NCBI RefSeq assembly: GCF_016342405.1
Contig: NZ_JAEINN010000012.1
Span: 1 to 64,000, forward strand
Length of the DNA stretch: 64,000 bases
Reading direction: 5' to 3'
Source of the DNA: Maridesulfovibrio ferrireducens
Lineage (GTDB): Bacteria; Desulfobacterota; Desulfovibrionia; Desulfovibrionales; Desulfovibrionaceae
The notes below the pieces were generated by a model. The model was not told where the DNA came from, did not search any database, and saw only the letters and a program-made list of their open reading frames with translations. The position numbers and the translations under genes are program-made. Below, piece by piece: positions 42,122 to 51,780 of this stretch (positions within the stretch are counted from its first letter, which is position 1; the number at the start of each line of letters is the position of its first letter).

Positions 42122-43570
42122 ATGCACGACGTTTTGTACGTAACTTCGGAAATGTATCCTTTTTCTAAAACTGGTGGACTTGGTGACGTTATGGGAGCTT
42201 TGCCTCCCTGTGTTCACGAAAAAGGTGTTAATGCCGCTGTTATCACCCCTTTTTATGGACGGATGAATCTGGACGGGCATAAACTCAGACTTGTTTATTC
42301 GGATTTACATGTGGGATATCCCTGGCCGTCAACGACTGCTGAAATATATCAGACAGACTACGATGGAATGCCTGTCTATTTTGTAGCCAGAGGTGAATAT
42401 TTTGATCGTCGCTATTACTACAATACTCATAACGGCGACTATTTTGATAATTGCGAAAGATTTATTTTCTTTTGTAAAACTGTTTTGAAATGGGCAAGAC
42501 TTCTGCCCAGTCCTCCGGCCGTGATACATTCACATGACTGGCAGTCAGCACTAGTTCCTCCTTATTTACATTTCGAACGAGCCCGTGATTCTTTCTGGAA
42601 AAATACTAAGTCGGTTTCAACGATTCATAATCTTGCTTTTCAGGGGCGTTTTTCCGAAAGGCTTTTTCACGAATCAGGGCTTCCGGTTGAAGCATGGTCC
42701 ATGCACGGAGCAGAATTTTATGGTGATTTTAATATGCTCAAAGCCAGCATTGCCTACAGCGACGCAGTTACAGCCGTCAGCCCTACCTATGCAGAAGAAA
42801 TTTTAGGACCTGAATTTGGTTGTGGGCTCGAAGGTTTTTTAAGAAGTAACAGTGGTAAAATCGAAGGAATTCTGAACGGGGCTGACTATAATGTCTGGGA
42901 TCCTTGCGAAGATAAGTTTTTGCCATGCTGTTACAGTGCTGAGGATATTCGCGGTAAACAGCAATGCAAGCAGAGCATGCTGCGTGAATTTTATATGTCT
43001 GATCAACTTGAAGACAAACCTGTCTTTGGATTCATAGGGCGTTTGAGAGATCAGAAGGGTGTTGACCTGCTCATTGACATCATTCCGAAGCTGATGGAAA
43101 AAGATGTAGGTCTTATTGTGCTCGGTGAAGGCAATCTTGCTTACGAAGCACAGCTTCTTGAGCTTATGGAAGAGTATGCTGGAAAATTATGTGTTCAGGT
43201 CGGATATACCGAAAATCTGGCTCATGCGATTCAGGCCGGATCGGATATTTTTCTGATGCCCTCACGTTACGAACCATGTGGTTTGACCCAGATTTATGCC
43301 TTACGATTTGGAACGCCTCCTGTTGCCACAGCTGTTGGCGGGCTGTGTGATACTATTACTCCCTATCCTTCCAAAGAAGCAACGGGATTCACCTTTGCGG
43401 AATCAGACGCGGATTTATTTTTTGAAGCGATTGAACAGGCTATAGCTGTCTGGCATGACAGAGAAGAGTGGGAAAAAATGGTCAAACGGGCTATGCGGAA
43501 AGAGTTCACATGGGATCGTTCGGCTGATGAGTATATTAAATTGTATCGCAAACTCGGCGCGAGAATTTAG
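42122..43570 (+). CDS. glgA: Glycogen synthase (ADP-glucose)
   Basis: The product carries [23 protein letters not shown], the KTGGL ADP-glucose site near the N-terminus, then [11 protein letters not shown], and a C-terminal half with [19 protein letters not shown] and [19 protein letters not shown] (the catalytic Glu motif). Length is 482 residues, standard for GlgA (GT5). AGGGAG precedes the ATG. It is followed by a small Cys-containing gene and glgB, so this is a glycogen operon. Confidence 0.96.
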   Translation: MHDVLYVTSEMYPFSKTGGLGDVMGALPPCVHEKGVNAAVITPFYGRMNLDGHKLRLVYSDLHVGYPWPSTTAEIYQTDYDGMPVYFVARGEYFDRRYYYNTHNGDYFDNCERFIFFCKTVLKWARLLPSPPAVIHSHDWQSALVPPYLHFERARDSFWKNTKSVSTIHNLAFQGRFSERLFHESGLPVEAWSMHGAEFYGDFNMLKASIAYSDAVTAVSPTYAEEILGPEFGCGLEGFLRSNSGKIEGILNGADYNVWDPCEDKFLPCCYSAEDIRGKQQCKQSMLREFYMSDQLEDKPVFGFIGRLRDQKGVDLLIDIIPKLMEKDVGLIVLGEGNLAYEAQLLELMEEYAGKLCVQVGYTENLAHAIQAGSDIFLMPSRYEPCGLTQIYALRFGTPPVATAVGGLCDTITPYPSKEATGFTFAESDADLFFEAIEQAIAVWHDREEWEKMVKRAMRKEFTWDRSADEYIKLYRKLGARI

Positions 43571-43578
43571 GAAAAATT

Positions 43579-43782
43579 ATGTCACAAGAATTGATAGCGG
43601 ATTTAGCTGAAAGGCTTAATGTAAAAGTTGAAGGTTTAAGTCTTATTGAATCCGTCAGAAAGCTTCAGAGAGTTGAAGGCAATTTTGATTGTTTCGCAAG
43701 GGCGGCAAGCGGTTTTTGCGATCAGAAAGATTGTTTATTTTATATTGAATGCCTCCAGAATTCCCGAAAATCAAAGGACTGA
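43579..43782 (+). CDS. Small Cys-containing protein between glgA and glgB
   Basis: This 67-residue protein is helical in its first half (ELIADLAERLNVKVEGLSLIESVRKLQR) and carries four cysteines in the second (NFDCFARAASGFCDQKDC and YIEC), which look like a small metal-binding knuckle. I recognise no named family. Spacings are 8 bases from glgA and 6 to glgB, so it is translated with them. A role as a small regulator or partner of glycogen enzymes is inference. Start ATG 43579 has GGAAA upstream. Confidence 0.82.
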   Translation: MSQELIADLAERLNVKVEGLSLIESVRKLQRVEGNFDCFARAASGFCDQKDCLFYIECLQNSRKSKD

Positions 43783-43788
43783 TGCTTC

Positions 43789-45687
43789 ATGCCTGAAACT
43801 TTACCTGTCTACATAGCCCCTTTTGATTTGTTCCTGTTCGGGAAAGGTGAGCACTGGGATCTTTACCGTATTCTCGGAGCTCATTTTGATGTGCAGGATA
43901 AACAGGAAGGGTATCGTTTTGCCGTGTGGGCACCGAATGCCCGCAATATTTATGTCGCCGGAGATTTCAATAACTGGGATAGCCGCGCGAATCAGTTATA
44001 TCCTGTCGGCGTGTCCGGTATCTGGGCGGGATTTGTGCCGGATGTTGTGCCCGGTCAGATGTATAAATATCAGGTAGTTCAAAGTGACGGGCGAGAAGTA
44101 ACTAAGACAGATCCTTTTGCTTTTCGTTCCGAGATGCGTCCCGGGCATGCCGCTGTTACATGGGGGTTAGAAAATTATGAGTGGACAGACGACTCATGGA
44201 TGACAAAGCGCCGCAACGACGGATTGCCTCTTGATAAACCCATGTCCTGTTATGAAGTTCACCTCGGTTCATGGCGCAGAGATAACTGGGATTACCGTAC
44301 CTATCGCCAGTTGACGGAAGAGCTTATTCCTTATGTAAAAGATATGGGATTTACTCATATTGAACTGATGCCTATAGCCGAACATCCTCTTGATGAATCG
44401 TGGGGATATCAGACCAGTCATTATTTTTCTCCGACTTCACGGCATGGAACGCCTGATGATCTCAGATACTTTATTGATAAATGTCATCAGGAAGGAATCG
44501 GGGTCATTCTGGACTGGGTTCCCGGACATTTTCCAAAAGATGAATGGGGGCTTGGGCGTTTTGACGGTACAGCCCTTTATGAGCATGCTGACCCTCGTAA
44601 AGGTGAGCATCCTGACTGGGGAACATATATTTTTAATTTCGGTCGTCATGAAGTCTGCAACTTCCTACTGACCAACGCGCTCTACTGGCTCAAAGAGTTT
44701 CATATTGACGGGCTTCGTATCGATGCAGTGGCTTCCATGCTATATCTGGATTATTCTAGAAAAGATGGAGAATGGGTAGCCAATGAGCATGGCGGTAACG
44801 AGAATATTGAAGCTATCCAGTTGTTTAAGCAGCTCAATACTGTTGTTCATGACCAGTTCCCCGGCGCAATGATGATTGCTGAAGAATCAACATCATGGCC
44901 CGGAGTTTCAAGGCCTGTTTATACCGGTGGTCTTGGATTTACTTTCAAGTGGAATATGGGGTGGATGAATGACACGCTTGATTATGTGAGCAAAAGTCCT
45001 ATTCATCGTGCGTATCATCACAACAGTTTAACTTTTTCTATGATTTATGCTTTCAGCGAAAATTTTGTTCTGCCGCTTTCACATGATGAAGTTGTGCATG
45101 GCAAAGGTGCTCTTTTGTCTAAAATGCCCGGTGACACTTGGCAGCAGATGGCTAATTTGCGTTTGCTTTTCAGTTATCAGTGGGCGCATCCCGGCAAAAA
45201 GTTATTATTCATGGGTTGCGAGTTCGGGCAGTGGAATGAATGGGATTGCCGCAAAGAATTGGACTGGCTGTTGCTAGGGTTTCCTGCACATCAAGGAATA
45301 CGCAATACCGTTACTGATTTGAACCGGACAATGCGTGAAAATCCCGCCATGTATAAGCAGGATAACGACTGGTCAGGGTTTGAATGGGTAGATTTCAGCG
45401 ATTTCAAATCTTCTACCATCAGTTTTTTACGTAAAAATGATGGCGACAGGCCCATTCTCTGGATTTTTAATTTCACTCCGGTGGTACGGTCCGGTTATTG
45501 TCTCGGTTGTCCACAGGGCGGAAGGTGGAAAGAAATATTTAATTCGGATGCAGAAATATACGGCGGCTCCAATGTCGGTAATGTCGGCGAAGTCGTAGCC
45601 AAGAAGGCCGGAGATATCGGATCTTTTCCATATTATCTGGAACTGACCTTGCCACCGCTCGGTGCTATTGCTTTACGGCCTGAGTAA
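43789..45687 (+). CDS. glgB: 1,4-alpha-glucan branching enzyme
   Basis: This 632-residue GH13 enzyme has an N-terminal CBM48-like domain (GYRFAVWAPNARNIYVAGDFN) and a barrel with the conserved regions DWVPGHFPKD, LRIDAVASML (nucleophile Asp), MIAEESTSWPG (acid/base Glu) and LPLSHDEVVHG. It creates alpha-1,6 branches in glycogen. The CBM48-like part follows a short N-terminus, so this is the shorter branching-enzyme form. The ATG at 43789 has AAAGGA 11 bases upstream. A terminator follows. Confidence 0.96.
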   Translation: MPETLPVYIAPFDLFLFGKGEHWDLYRILGAHFDVQDKQEGYRFAVWAPNARNIYVAGDFNNWDSRANQLYPVGVSGIWAGFVPDVVPGQMYKYQVVQSDGREVTKTDPFAFRSEMRPGHAAVTWGLENYEWTDDSWMTKRRNDGLPLDKPMSCYEVHLGSWRRDNWDYRTYRQLTEELIPYVKDMGFTHIELMPIAEHPLDESWGYQTSHYFSPTSRHGTPDDLRYFIDKCHQEGIGVILDWVPGHFPKDEWGLGRFDGTALYEHADPRKGEHPDWGTYIFNFGRHEVCNFLLTNALYWLKEFHIDGLRIDAVASMLYLDYSRKDGEWVANEHGGNENIEAIQLFKQLNTVVHDQFPGAMMIAEESTSWPGVSRPVYTGGLGFTFKWNMGWMNDTLDYVSKSPIHRAYHHNSLTFSMIYAFSENFVLPLSHDEVVHGKGALLSKMPGDTWQQMANLRLLFSYQWAHPGKKLLFMGCEFGQWNEWDCRKELDWLLLGFPAHQGIRNTVTDLNRTMRENPAMYKQDNDWSGFEWVDFSDFKSSTISFLRKNDGDRPILWIFNFTPVVRSGYCLGCPQGGRWKEIFNSDAEIYGGSNVGNVGEVVAKKAGDIGSFPYYLELTLPPLGAIALRPE

Positions 45688-45702
45688 TTTGCAAGTTTGC
45701 TG

Positions 45703-45780
45703 GATTGTGCTTTCGTAGGCCTCCGGCGTCCAAAGGGCCCGCGGCCCTCTGGATTCCCTTTTAAAGGGAGGGGCTTTAGG
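45703..45780 (+). repeat. GC-rich palindromic repeat, copy 1 (left of pdxA)
   Basis: The block starts GATTGTGCTTTCGTAGGCCT and holds a core CCAAAGGGCCCGCGGCCCTCTG, which folds on itself, then CCCTTTTAAAGGG. Copy 2 at 47006-47097, on the opposite strand, shares the opening and the core. The two copies flank pdxA in inverted orientation. It resembles a REP/BIME-type dispersed element; no transposase is nearby. Confidence 0.75.
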
Positions 45781-45819
45781 TGCAGTTTTGGTTTTTAAAA
45801 GTGAGTAAAGTTAATTTAC

Positions 45820-45857
45820 GGGGGGAGCTTTCTTTAGGAAAGTTTCTCCCTCTTTTT
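45820..45857 (+). terminator. Intrinsic terminator after glgB
   Basis: GGGAGC TTTC pairs with GAAAG and, past a T bulge, with CTCCC, followed by CTTTTTG. It terminates the glg operon before pdxA. Confidence 0.75.
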
Positions 45858-45947
45858 GTGCTCTTGCTAACTGTTTTGAAATAGTATTGGATAAGCGGGT
45901 GTTAAGTAATTTCCTAAAAGTATTTAAATAAAAATTCAGGTGATAAT

Positions 45948-46931
45948 ATGAAAAAAAATATATGTATAACTCTTGGTGATCCAAACGGGTTGGGGCCTGA
46001 ACTTGTTTGCAGGTCATTTTCTGGACGTAAACCGGAGCGTGTTTTTTTGATGGTTGGTCCTGCGAACAGTTTGGAATACCATTTGGAGCAGCTTGGACTT
46101 GATCCTTTTTATGAGGAAATCGATGATCCCGCAAAGATTGTCGGGGCGAAGGCGGGATATTATCATTATTGTCCTGAGAAATTAAAAGATTTTAAGCTGA
46201 ATGTCGGCGTCGCGGACCCTGAGGGAGGGCGTGGTGCCGGTGAAGCTTTGGAGACCGCAGTTCAATTGCTTGAGGATAAAATAGTTTATGGGCTTGTTAC
46301 CTGCCCGTTAAATAAGGCTATGTTGCAGTTGGCTGGATTTGATTTCCCGGGTCATACGGAATTTTTGGCGGAACGGTCAGGTGCAGGGCGTGAAAATGTC
46401 TGCATGCACCTTGGCGGACCGAAGTTGAAAGTAAGTCTTGTTACGACTCATCCAAAGTTTGTTGATATTCCTGCTTTAATTACCAAAGAAAGAATTTTGC
46501 GTTGTCTTGATTTGACAGATCAACTTGTGAAGTCGCTCGGCCTTGAAAAGCCTATTGCAGTGTGCGGTCTCAATCCTCATGCTGGAGAATCAGGTCGAAT
46601 CGGTCGCGAAGAAATCGATATTATCGAACCCGCTATTAAGGAAGCGAATGCGAAAGGGCTAAATGTCGAAGGTCCGTTTCCCGGTGATACAATTTTTTAC
46701 TTTGCCGCGCAGGGTGCGTATAGCGCAGTCCTTGCCATGTATCACGATCAAGGTTTGGCTCCGCTCAAGCTTCTGCATTTCAGTGAAGCAGTAAATATTA
46801 CGTTGGGATTGCCTTATCCGAGAACTTCACCCGATCACGGCACTGGTTATGACATAACCGGAACCGGAAAAGCGTCACTAGACAGCTTTAAAGCAGCACT
46901 GGAAACAGCTGGAAAAATGGTTGACGCATAA
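45948..46931 (+). CDS. pdxA: 4-hydroxythreonine-4-phosphate dehydrogenase
   Basis: This is the NAD-dependent step of pyridoxal phosphate synthesis. Typical regions are ITLGDPNGLGPELV, FPGHTEFLAERSG, CGLNPHAGESGRIGREE, MYHDQGLAPLKLL and RTSPDHGTGYDITG, with the metal-binding histidines. Length is 327 residues. The ATG at 45948 has AGGTGA upstream. It stands alone between two inverted palindromic repeats. Confidence 0.96.
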   Translation: MKKNICITLGDPNGLGPELVCRSFSGRKPERVFLMVGPANSLEYHLEQLGLDPFYEEIDDPAKIVGAKAGYYHYCPEKLKDFKLNVGVADPEGGRGAGEALETAVQLLEDKIVYGLVTCPLNKAMLQLAGFDFPGHTEFLAERSGAGRENVCMHLGGPKLKVSLVTTHPKFVDIPALITKERILRCLDLTDQLVKSLGLEKPIAVCGLNPHAGESGRIGREEIDIIEPAIKEANAKGLNVEGPFPGDTIFYFAAQGAYSAVLAMYHDQGLAPLKLLHFSEAVNITLGLPYPRTSPDHGTGYDITGTGKASLDSFKAALETAGKMVDA

Positions 46932-47005
46932 CCTACTGAAATATGTTTTCCTAATAAATATTTTATTAAAAAGAATTAGTTAGTAATCTCTTACTTAAAA
47001 TATTC

Positions 47006-47097
47006 CCCTAAAAAAGGGTGTGCAGAGGGCCGCGGGCCCTTTGCCCGCCGGAGGCAAAATCTTTGTTTTCAGCGCCGCAGGCCTAACAAGCACAATC
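47006..47097 (-). repeat. GC-rich palindromic repeat, copy 2 (right of pdxA, inverted)
   Basis: Read on the minus strand this block begins GATTGTGCTTGTTAGGCCTG and includes GCCTCCGGCGGGCAAAGGGC and then CCGCGGCCCTCTG, as in copy 1. It has an extra ~25-base insertion (around AAAACAAAGATTTTG) relative to copy 1. It covers the stop codon of gmhB at its right edge. Confidence 0.75.
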
Positions 47098-47630
47098 TAC
47101 CTATTTATAATAAATTCAGCCGCACGAAGTAAATCATCTGCTATGTATGTGGCTTTACCTTCGCACTGAGGCTCTTCTTTTAACCCTTTGCCTGTGCGGA
47201 CAAGGATTGTGCTGGCTCCTTTGGCTAACCCGAGTTCTATGTCACAGATCTTGTCGCCTATTACGTAGCAATCTGTAGGATTCATTTTAAAATCTTTTAT
47301 TGCGTTGTCGAACATTCCCGGAGCGGGTTTGCGGCAATTGCAATTTTGTTCAGGCGCATGTGGACAGTGATATATTGCATCGAATTTAATTCCGCTTTTA
47401 GACAGCATTTTTTTCATTCTGTTGTTGACCGCGTTCATGTCATCTTCTGAATAATATCCGCGTCCTATTCCTGATTGGTTCGTGACGACTATCAGACCGA
47501 ATCCGGCATCCTGCATTAGTTTAAGCCCGTCTTCGGCATTGGGCAGGATCTCAACACCTTCGGGATCACTTAGATAATGCTTGTCGACGATGATTGTGCC
47601 GTCCCGATCAAGAAGTATATATTTTTTCAT
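47097..47630 (-). CDS. gmhB: D-glycero-D-manno-heptose-1,7-bisphosphate 7-phosphatase
   Basis: This HAD-family phosphatase acts in ADP-heptose (LPS core) synthesis. The nucleophile motif is LLDRDGTII, the second motif VVTNQSGIGRGYY, and the zinc loop CPHAPEQNCNCRKP is complete, as required in GmhB. A late YVIGDKICDIELG motif supplies the metal aspartates. ATG 47630 has GGAAG upstream and gives 177 residues; the frame to 47654 starts with TTG and lacks support. The kdsB/waaA neighbours share the LPS theme. Confidence 0.95.
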   Translation of the reverse strand: MKKYILLDRDGTIIVDKHYLSDPEGVEILPNAEDGLKLMQDAGFGLIVVTNQSGIGRGYYSEDDMNAVNNRMKKMLSKSGIKFDAIYHCPHAPEQNCNCRKPAPGMFDNAIKDFKMNPTDCYVIGDKICDIELGLAKGASTILVRTGKGLKEEPQCEGKATYIADDLLRAAEFIINR

Positions 47631-47644
47631 TGTGCTTCCAATAG

Positions 47645-47682
47645 AAAAGCTCAAATCTTCACGTATGAAAATTTGAGCTTTT
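47645..47682 (-). terminator. Terminator between the TPR gene and gmhB
   Basis: AAAAGCTCAAAT (47645-47656) pairs with ATTTGAGCTTTT (47671-47682). On the minus strand it ends in TTTTCTATT. It separates the TPR gene from gmhB, so gmhB probably has a separate promoter or relies on read-through. Confidence 0.82.
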
Positions 47683-47732
47683 GTTGTTTCATTTTTTAAA
47701 AGCCCGGGCGGCTTAGTTACTGCTTGCAGATT

Positions 47733-48533
47733 TTAGCCGATTTTTTTGTTGGCAAATTTCAGCATTTTTTCAGCTTCAGCGAAACTGGGATTGATTTTGA
47801 TTGCCTTTTTTGCGGCCTCGGCCATCTTATCCCATTTTTTCCAGTCATAATAAAGGCGACCACAGTTAAAGTAGAGATATTCATCCTTGTCGTTTAGTTG
47901 CAAGGCCTTGATGTAGTACTTTTCGGCTGTAGCAAAATCCTGCATTTTGCGAAGAACTATTCCGATACGGTTGTAAAGAAAGATTGCATTAGGATCATGT
48001 GCCAGAGCATCTTCAAGATAGCTGAGTGCTTCTGAGTAAAGGCCGGCTTTTATGAATTTATCAGCTATTTCTGAACGGAGTTCCGTATCATCTTTAAATT
48101 CACGGATTAACTGGTTGAAGGTAATATGAGCTTCGGGAACATCACCTTTCTCTATTTGGGCTTGTCCCTGTTCAAGAATATCTCTTTTCCTTTTTTCCAT
48201 TGCTTTCAGGAGATCCTGAGCATTGGCGCTGACTTTTTCCTGCAACTCTTTTAAGAGTTCGCGCAAAACTTCCATCAGGACTTTTTCTTCACCGTGCGTA
48301 TAATTGATGATCAGCGGATAATCTTCGCGCAGTTTTTTATCACCATTAAGAATGTGCACAGTGCTGTCGAGCAGTTCTTGAAATTCTTCCCTCTCAGACT
48401 TCATCAGTGAGCCGCGAAGCATTGCAACAACTGCATCATATACAGCCTGAACCGCTGCCATAGCTTTTTGTTGTTTTAAAAGGCTTGAGACTCCGGCCAG
48501 TTTTTTCCTGGCATTGGTAAGTTCACCGGACAT
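47733..48533 (-). CDS. Tetratricopeptide repeat protein
   Basis: A helical N-terminus (about 1-110, rich in Lys/Glu/Ala) precedes TPR units from about residue 115: AHITFNQLIREFKDDTELRSE, YSEALSYLEDALAHDPNA, FATAEKYYIKALQLNDKD and KMAEAAKKAIKINPSFAEA. Length is 266 residues. There is no signal or membrane segment. It follows carA by 32 bases. The partner is unknown; it may be co-transcribed with carA. Confidence 0.88.
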   Translation of the reverse strand: MSGELTNARKKLAGVSSLLKQQKAMAAVQAVYDAVVAMLRGSLMKSEREEFQELLDSTVHILNGDKKLREDYPLIINYTHGEEKVLMEVLRELLKELQEKVSANAQDLLKAMEKRKRDILEQGQAQIEKGDVPEAHITFNQLIREFKDDTELRSEIADKFIKAGLYSEALSYLEDALAHDPNAIFLYNRIGIVLRKMQDFATAEKYYIKALQLNDKDEYLYFNCGRLYYDWKKWDKMAEAAKKAIKINPSFAEAEKMLKFANKKIG

Positions 48534-48565
48534 ATTATTCTCCGAAGTTATGTTTTAGGAGAGAG

Positions 48566-49690
48566 TTATTTACCAAGAGCTTCTTTTACCAGATTGCGGA
48601 ATCTGGCGAAGAAATACTCACTGTCGCGTGGACCGGGAGCTGCTTCCGGGTGAAACTGAATTGCAATTATCGGTTTTGATTTATGTGCAAATCCTTCCAA
48701 TGTTTCATCGTTAAGATTTTTATGAGTCATTATAAGATCTGAACATTCAGAAATGTCAACGCAAAAACCGTGATTCTGTGAAGAAATCTCGATTTTCTGG
48801 GATTCCATGTCCAATACAGGCTGGTTGCAGCCATGATGCCCGAATTTTAACTTAAAAGTTTTTCCACCTAGTGCAAGTCCGAGAAGCTGGTGACCTAGGC
48901 AGATACCGGCAGTCGGAAAATCCTGACAAAGGGCGCGCACTGTTTTGATAGCGTGGTCCAGAACTCCGGGATCACCGGGGCCGTTGGAAAGGAATATGGC
49001 ATCGGGACCCAGATCGCGAATTTGTTTTTCGCTGTAGCTTGAAGGAACAGAAAGAACTTCAAAACCTTGATCTTCGAGAAGGCGCAGAATGTTCCATTTA
49101 ACACCATAATCAATAAGTACGAGTTTAGGGCCTTTGCCGCTCCACTTATATCCGGATGTCACATCAACAGGAACAGGTTTATTCTCTCTCCAAGCATAGC
49201 AGGAGGTTGAAGTTACCTGATCTACCAGATTACGGCCTTCCATTGTAGGAATTTTTTTAGCTTTTTCTACAAGCTTGGCGGGATCGGTTTCTTCGGTTGA
49301 GATAATTCCGCGCATGGCTCCGTTGATACGGAGATGGCGTGTCAGAGCGCGGGTATCAATCCCTTCAATCCCTATAACGCCTGCTTCTTTAAGGTAGTCG
49401 GGCAGAGATATAACTGATCGCCAGTTAGAGGGCTTTTTGCAACATTCTTTAACAATAAATCCAGCGACGTGGACTTTGGAAGACTCGTTGTCTTCCTTTG
49501 TTATTCCATAGTTGCCGATAAGCGGATAGGTCATACAGACCATCTGTCCTGTGTATGAAGGGTCTGTGAGAACTTCCTGATATCCGGTCATGCCGGTGTT
49601 GAAGATGGTCTCACCGCCCGTTTCACCGGGGCCTGTGAAGGATGTTCCTTCAAACCAAGTTCCGTCTTCAAGTGCCAGAATGGCTTTCAT
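48566..49690 (-). CDS. carA: Carbamoyl-phosphate synthase small subunit
   Basis: This glutaminase subunit releases ammonia for carbamoyl phosphate, used in arginine and pyrimidine synthesis. The N-terminal domain opens [16 protein letters not shown]-like ([13 protein letters not shown]), and the class I amidotransferase triad is in [15 protein letters not shown] (Cys) and [11 protein letters not shown] (His, Glu). Length is 374 residues. Its start overlaps the end of kdsB by 4 bases. No carB is in the window. Confidence 0.96.
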   Translation of the reverse strand: MKAILALEDGTWFEGTSFTGPGETGGETIFNTGMTGYQEVLTDPSYTGQMVCMTYPLIGNYGITKEDNESSKVHVAGFIVKECCKKPSNWRSVISLPDYLKEAGVIGIEGIDTRALTRHLRINGAMRGIISTEETDPAKLVEKAKKIPTMEGRNLVDQVTSTSCYAWRENKPVPVDVTSGYKWSGKGPKLVLIDYGVKWNILRLLEDQGFEVLSVPSSYSEKQIRDLGPDAIFLSNGPGDPGVLDHAIKTVRALCQDFPTAGICLGHQLLGLALGGKTFKLKFGHHGCNQPVLDMESQKIEISSQNHGFCVDISECSDLIMTHKNLNDETLEGFAHKSKPIIAIQFHPEAAPGPRDSEYFFARFRNLVKEALGK

Positions 49691-50430
49691 ATTTGTTCCC
49701 TCTCAAGAATCTTTATGGCTGTATCCAAATCTTCGGGACGGTCTACTCCGTGACAGGAGTGTCCTGTAACCGTGACATGGATGGATATTCCGTTGTCCAG
49801 CAGCCTGAGCTGTTCTAGCCTTTCCCTTTGTTCAAGCGGGGATCCAGGCAGGCTGGCGAATGTTTCAAGGGCTTCCATGCGGAAGCCGTATAGGCCGATG
49901 TGTAACAAATATTCTCCTTTCCCATCATGAGAGAAGGGTATGGGAGAACGGGAAAAATATAGTGCTCTGTTGTCTTTTGCAAGCGCGACTTTTACCCTGT
50001 CAGGGGAAAGAGCTTCCTTTGCGCTTATTGGAGAGGCAAGGGTTGTTACTCTTACATTTTTATCAGTAAAAGGGCTTACCAATTCAGAGAGCATTTCCGG
50101 GGCAAGACAAGGTTCGTCTCCTTGAATATTTACCACAACTGAATCTTTAGGGATATTTAATTTTCTCGCTGCTTCCAGTACTCTGTCGGTTCCGCTTGTG
50201 TGCGTATCGGCAGTCATTATGGCCGGAACTCCTAGTTTTTCCGCCGCATCCATTATGATAGAGCTGTCTGTTGCGAGGACAACTTGTGCCATTTCAGGGC
50301 ACTTGCTCGCTTTGTTCCAGACATGCCAGAACATGGGTTTTCCGCAAATGTCAGCCAGTGGCTTACCCGGAAAACGGCTGGATTCGTAGCGAGCCGGAAT
50401 TATTCCGAAACATCCTGATATTGTATTCAT
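49687..50430 (-). CDS. kdsB: 3-deoxy-manno-octulosonate cytidylyltransferase
   Basis: The product makes CMP-Kdo for lipid A-core synthesis. Motifs: [18 protein letters not shown] at the N-terminus, [27 protein letters not shown], and [11 protein letters not shown] plus [12 protein letters not shown] at the end. Length is 247 residues. It is coupled to carA (4-base overlap) and lies 12 bases after waaA, so it forms a Kdo pair with that gene. Confidence 0.96.
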   Translation of the reverse strand: MNTISGCFGIIPARYESSRFPGKPLADICGKPMFWHVWNKASKCPEMAQVVLATDSSIIMDAAEKLGVPAIMTADTHTSGTDRVLEAARKLNIPKDSVVVNIQGDEPCLAPEMLSELVSPFTDKNVRVTTLASPISAKEALSPDRVKVALAKDNRALYFSRSPIPFSHDGKGEYLLHIGLYGFRMEALETFASLPGSPLEQRERLEQLRLLDNGISIHVTVTGHSCHGVDRPEDLDTAIKILEREQI

Positions 50431-50442
50431 GCGTTAAAGTCC

Positions 50443-51720
50443 TTACGACAGATTCCGGTTTATGGCTTCGCAGGCCATTTTTGTTCCGCCGCGCATATCT
50501 TCAAGAAAAGCTTCAAAATGGTTTTTAACTTTTTCAGGCTTTACTGTTTTTTTGCTGATTTCCAGTAATTCGTGCAGAACTCCTTCCCAGTCCTGTGCTT
50601 GTCTGGCAAGTTTGTTCTCAAAAATTTCGTTGCCGATCCAAGCGAAATTGGACCAGAACGGGCCTATTACCGGAGTTACACCGTATGCCAGTGGTTCGAG
50701 AAAGTTTTGTCCGCCAACGGGAGCAAGGCTGCCTCCGATAAAAGCAGCGCGTGCCAGAGAGAAGGCTGAGAACATTTCCCCAAAGACATCCCAGAGAACA
50801 ATATGTCCGAAGGGCACAGTGTTTTCAATTTCTGAACGGAGAATCCATGGAAGACCTTTTTCGTTCAACATTTTTTTCCAAGCTTCGATCCGGTGCATAT
50901 GACGCGGGAAAAGTCCTATGACTGTTTTAGGTCTTTCTTTTTTCAGTGCGACTGAAATATTTAAGACTTGAGATTCTTCTTCTTTCCGGACCGAACCCAG
51001 TATTATGAAAGGTGTTTTCGGTTTGAAAATACTGGAAAGAGGATTTGAGATATATGGAATTATTTCCGCTGTGGCCGTGCTGTCGAATTTAATATTAGGC
51101 ATCAAACTGACTTTGTCTATTTCAAACAAAGTTTTGAATCTGTTCGCATCATCCGGAGATATTGCAAGAATTTCTTCCGGTGCAATGAGCTTGAAAAATG
51201 AAGGGCATGTCATGTATCCGGCAAGGCTTTTCGTGGTCATTCTTGCATTAATGATGATTACTTTTATTCCGAGATCTTTACATGCCATAAGGAATCCTGG
51301 CCAGATTTCTGTTTCCAGAAGTACCACCAGTTTCGGATTAACTGCCTTTAACGCCTTTGTTGCCAAACTGGGCATATCAAAGGGAAAGTAGGTTGCCGTC
51401 GCAGAAACATTGCGCGAATTCGGGGTCAGCCTGTATGCTGTCCGTTCAAGCTCAGAAAATCCTTGTGAAGTGTTGGTGGTTAAGAGAAATCTAGTTGGTT
51501 TGTCAGGAGAAATGTGATCCATAATCCGTGTTGCAAGCTTTGCTTCTCCGGCTGAGGCTGCTTGAATCCATACATCTGCCTTTGGCGGAAGGCTGTGTTT
51601 CAGAGTTCTGCGGTCAAACCCTTCACGTAGTCTTTCGTTTCGATGCAGAAAAGGCAAAGCGGCTTTCCATCCGAGGTCGTAGACAAACGAGGCTGTCTTA
51701 AGCTTGAGCGATTTTGGCAT
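50443..51720 (-). CDS. waaA: 3-deoxy-D-manno-octulosonic acid (Kdo) transferase
   Basis: A GT30 glycosyltransferase that adds Kdo to lipid A precursor. Seen are WIQAASAGEAKLATRI, VVLLETEIWPGFLMACKDLGIKVIIINARM, ILGSVRKEEESQVL, GLFPRHMHRIEAW and AFIGGSLAPVGGQNFLEPLAYG, the donor-binding hallmark. The start at 51720 (AGGA upstream) gives 425 residues, while the longer frame to 51765 has a weak site. Its N-terminal Kdo-transferase helix (KAALPFLHRN) is intact. Upstream is ddl. Confidence 0.95.
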   Translation of the reverse strand: MPKSLKLKTASFVYDLGWKAALPFLHRNERLREGFDRRTLKHSLPPKADVWIQAASAGEAKLATRIMDHISPDKPTRFLLTTNTSQGFSELERTAYRLTPNSRNVSATATYFPFDMPSLATKALKAVNPKLVVLLETEIWPGFLMACKDLGIKVIIINARMTTKSLAGYMTCPSFFKLIAPEEILAISPDDANRFKTLFEIDKVSLMPNIKFDSTATAEIIPYISNPLSSIFKPKTPFIILGSVRKEEESQVLNISVALKKERPKTVIGLFPRHMHRIEAWKKMLNEKGLPWILRSEIENTVPFGHIVLWDVFGEMFSAFSLARAAFIGGSLAPVGGQNFLEPLAYGVTPVIGPFWSNFAWIGNEIFENKLARQAQDWEGVLHELLEISKKTVKPEKVKNHFEAFLEDMRGGTKMACEAINRNLS

Positions 51721-51780
51721 GTGGTGATCCTGACTTTTCGTTTCTTGAACTTGCCGTTTCGGCATACCCGTTGAAATAAA

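Noticed and set aside
45703-47097. pdxA region as a composite transposon
   Set aside because: The flanking repeats are inverted, but there is no transposase, no obvious target-site duplication, and pdxA looks like a normal chromosomal gene in its codon style.
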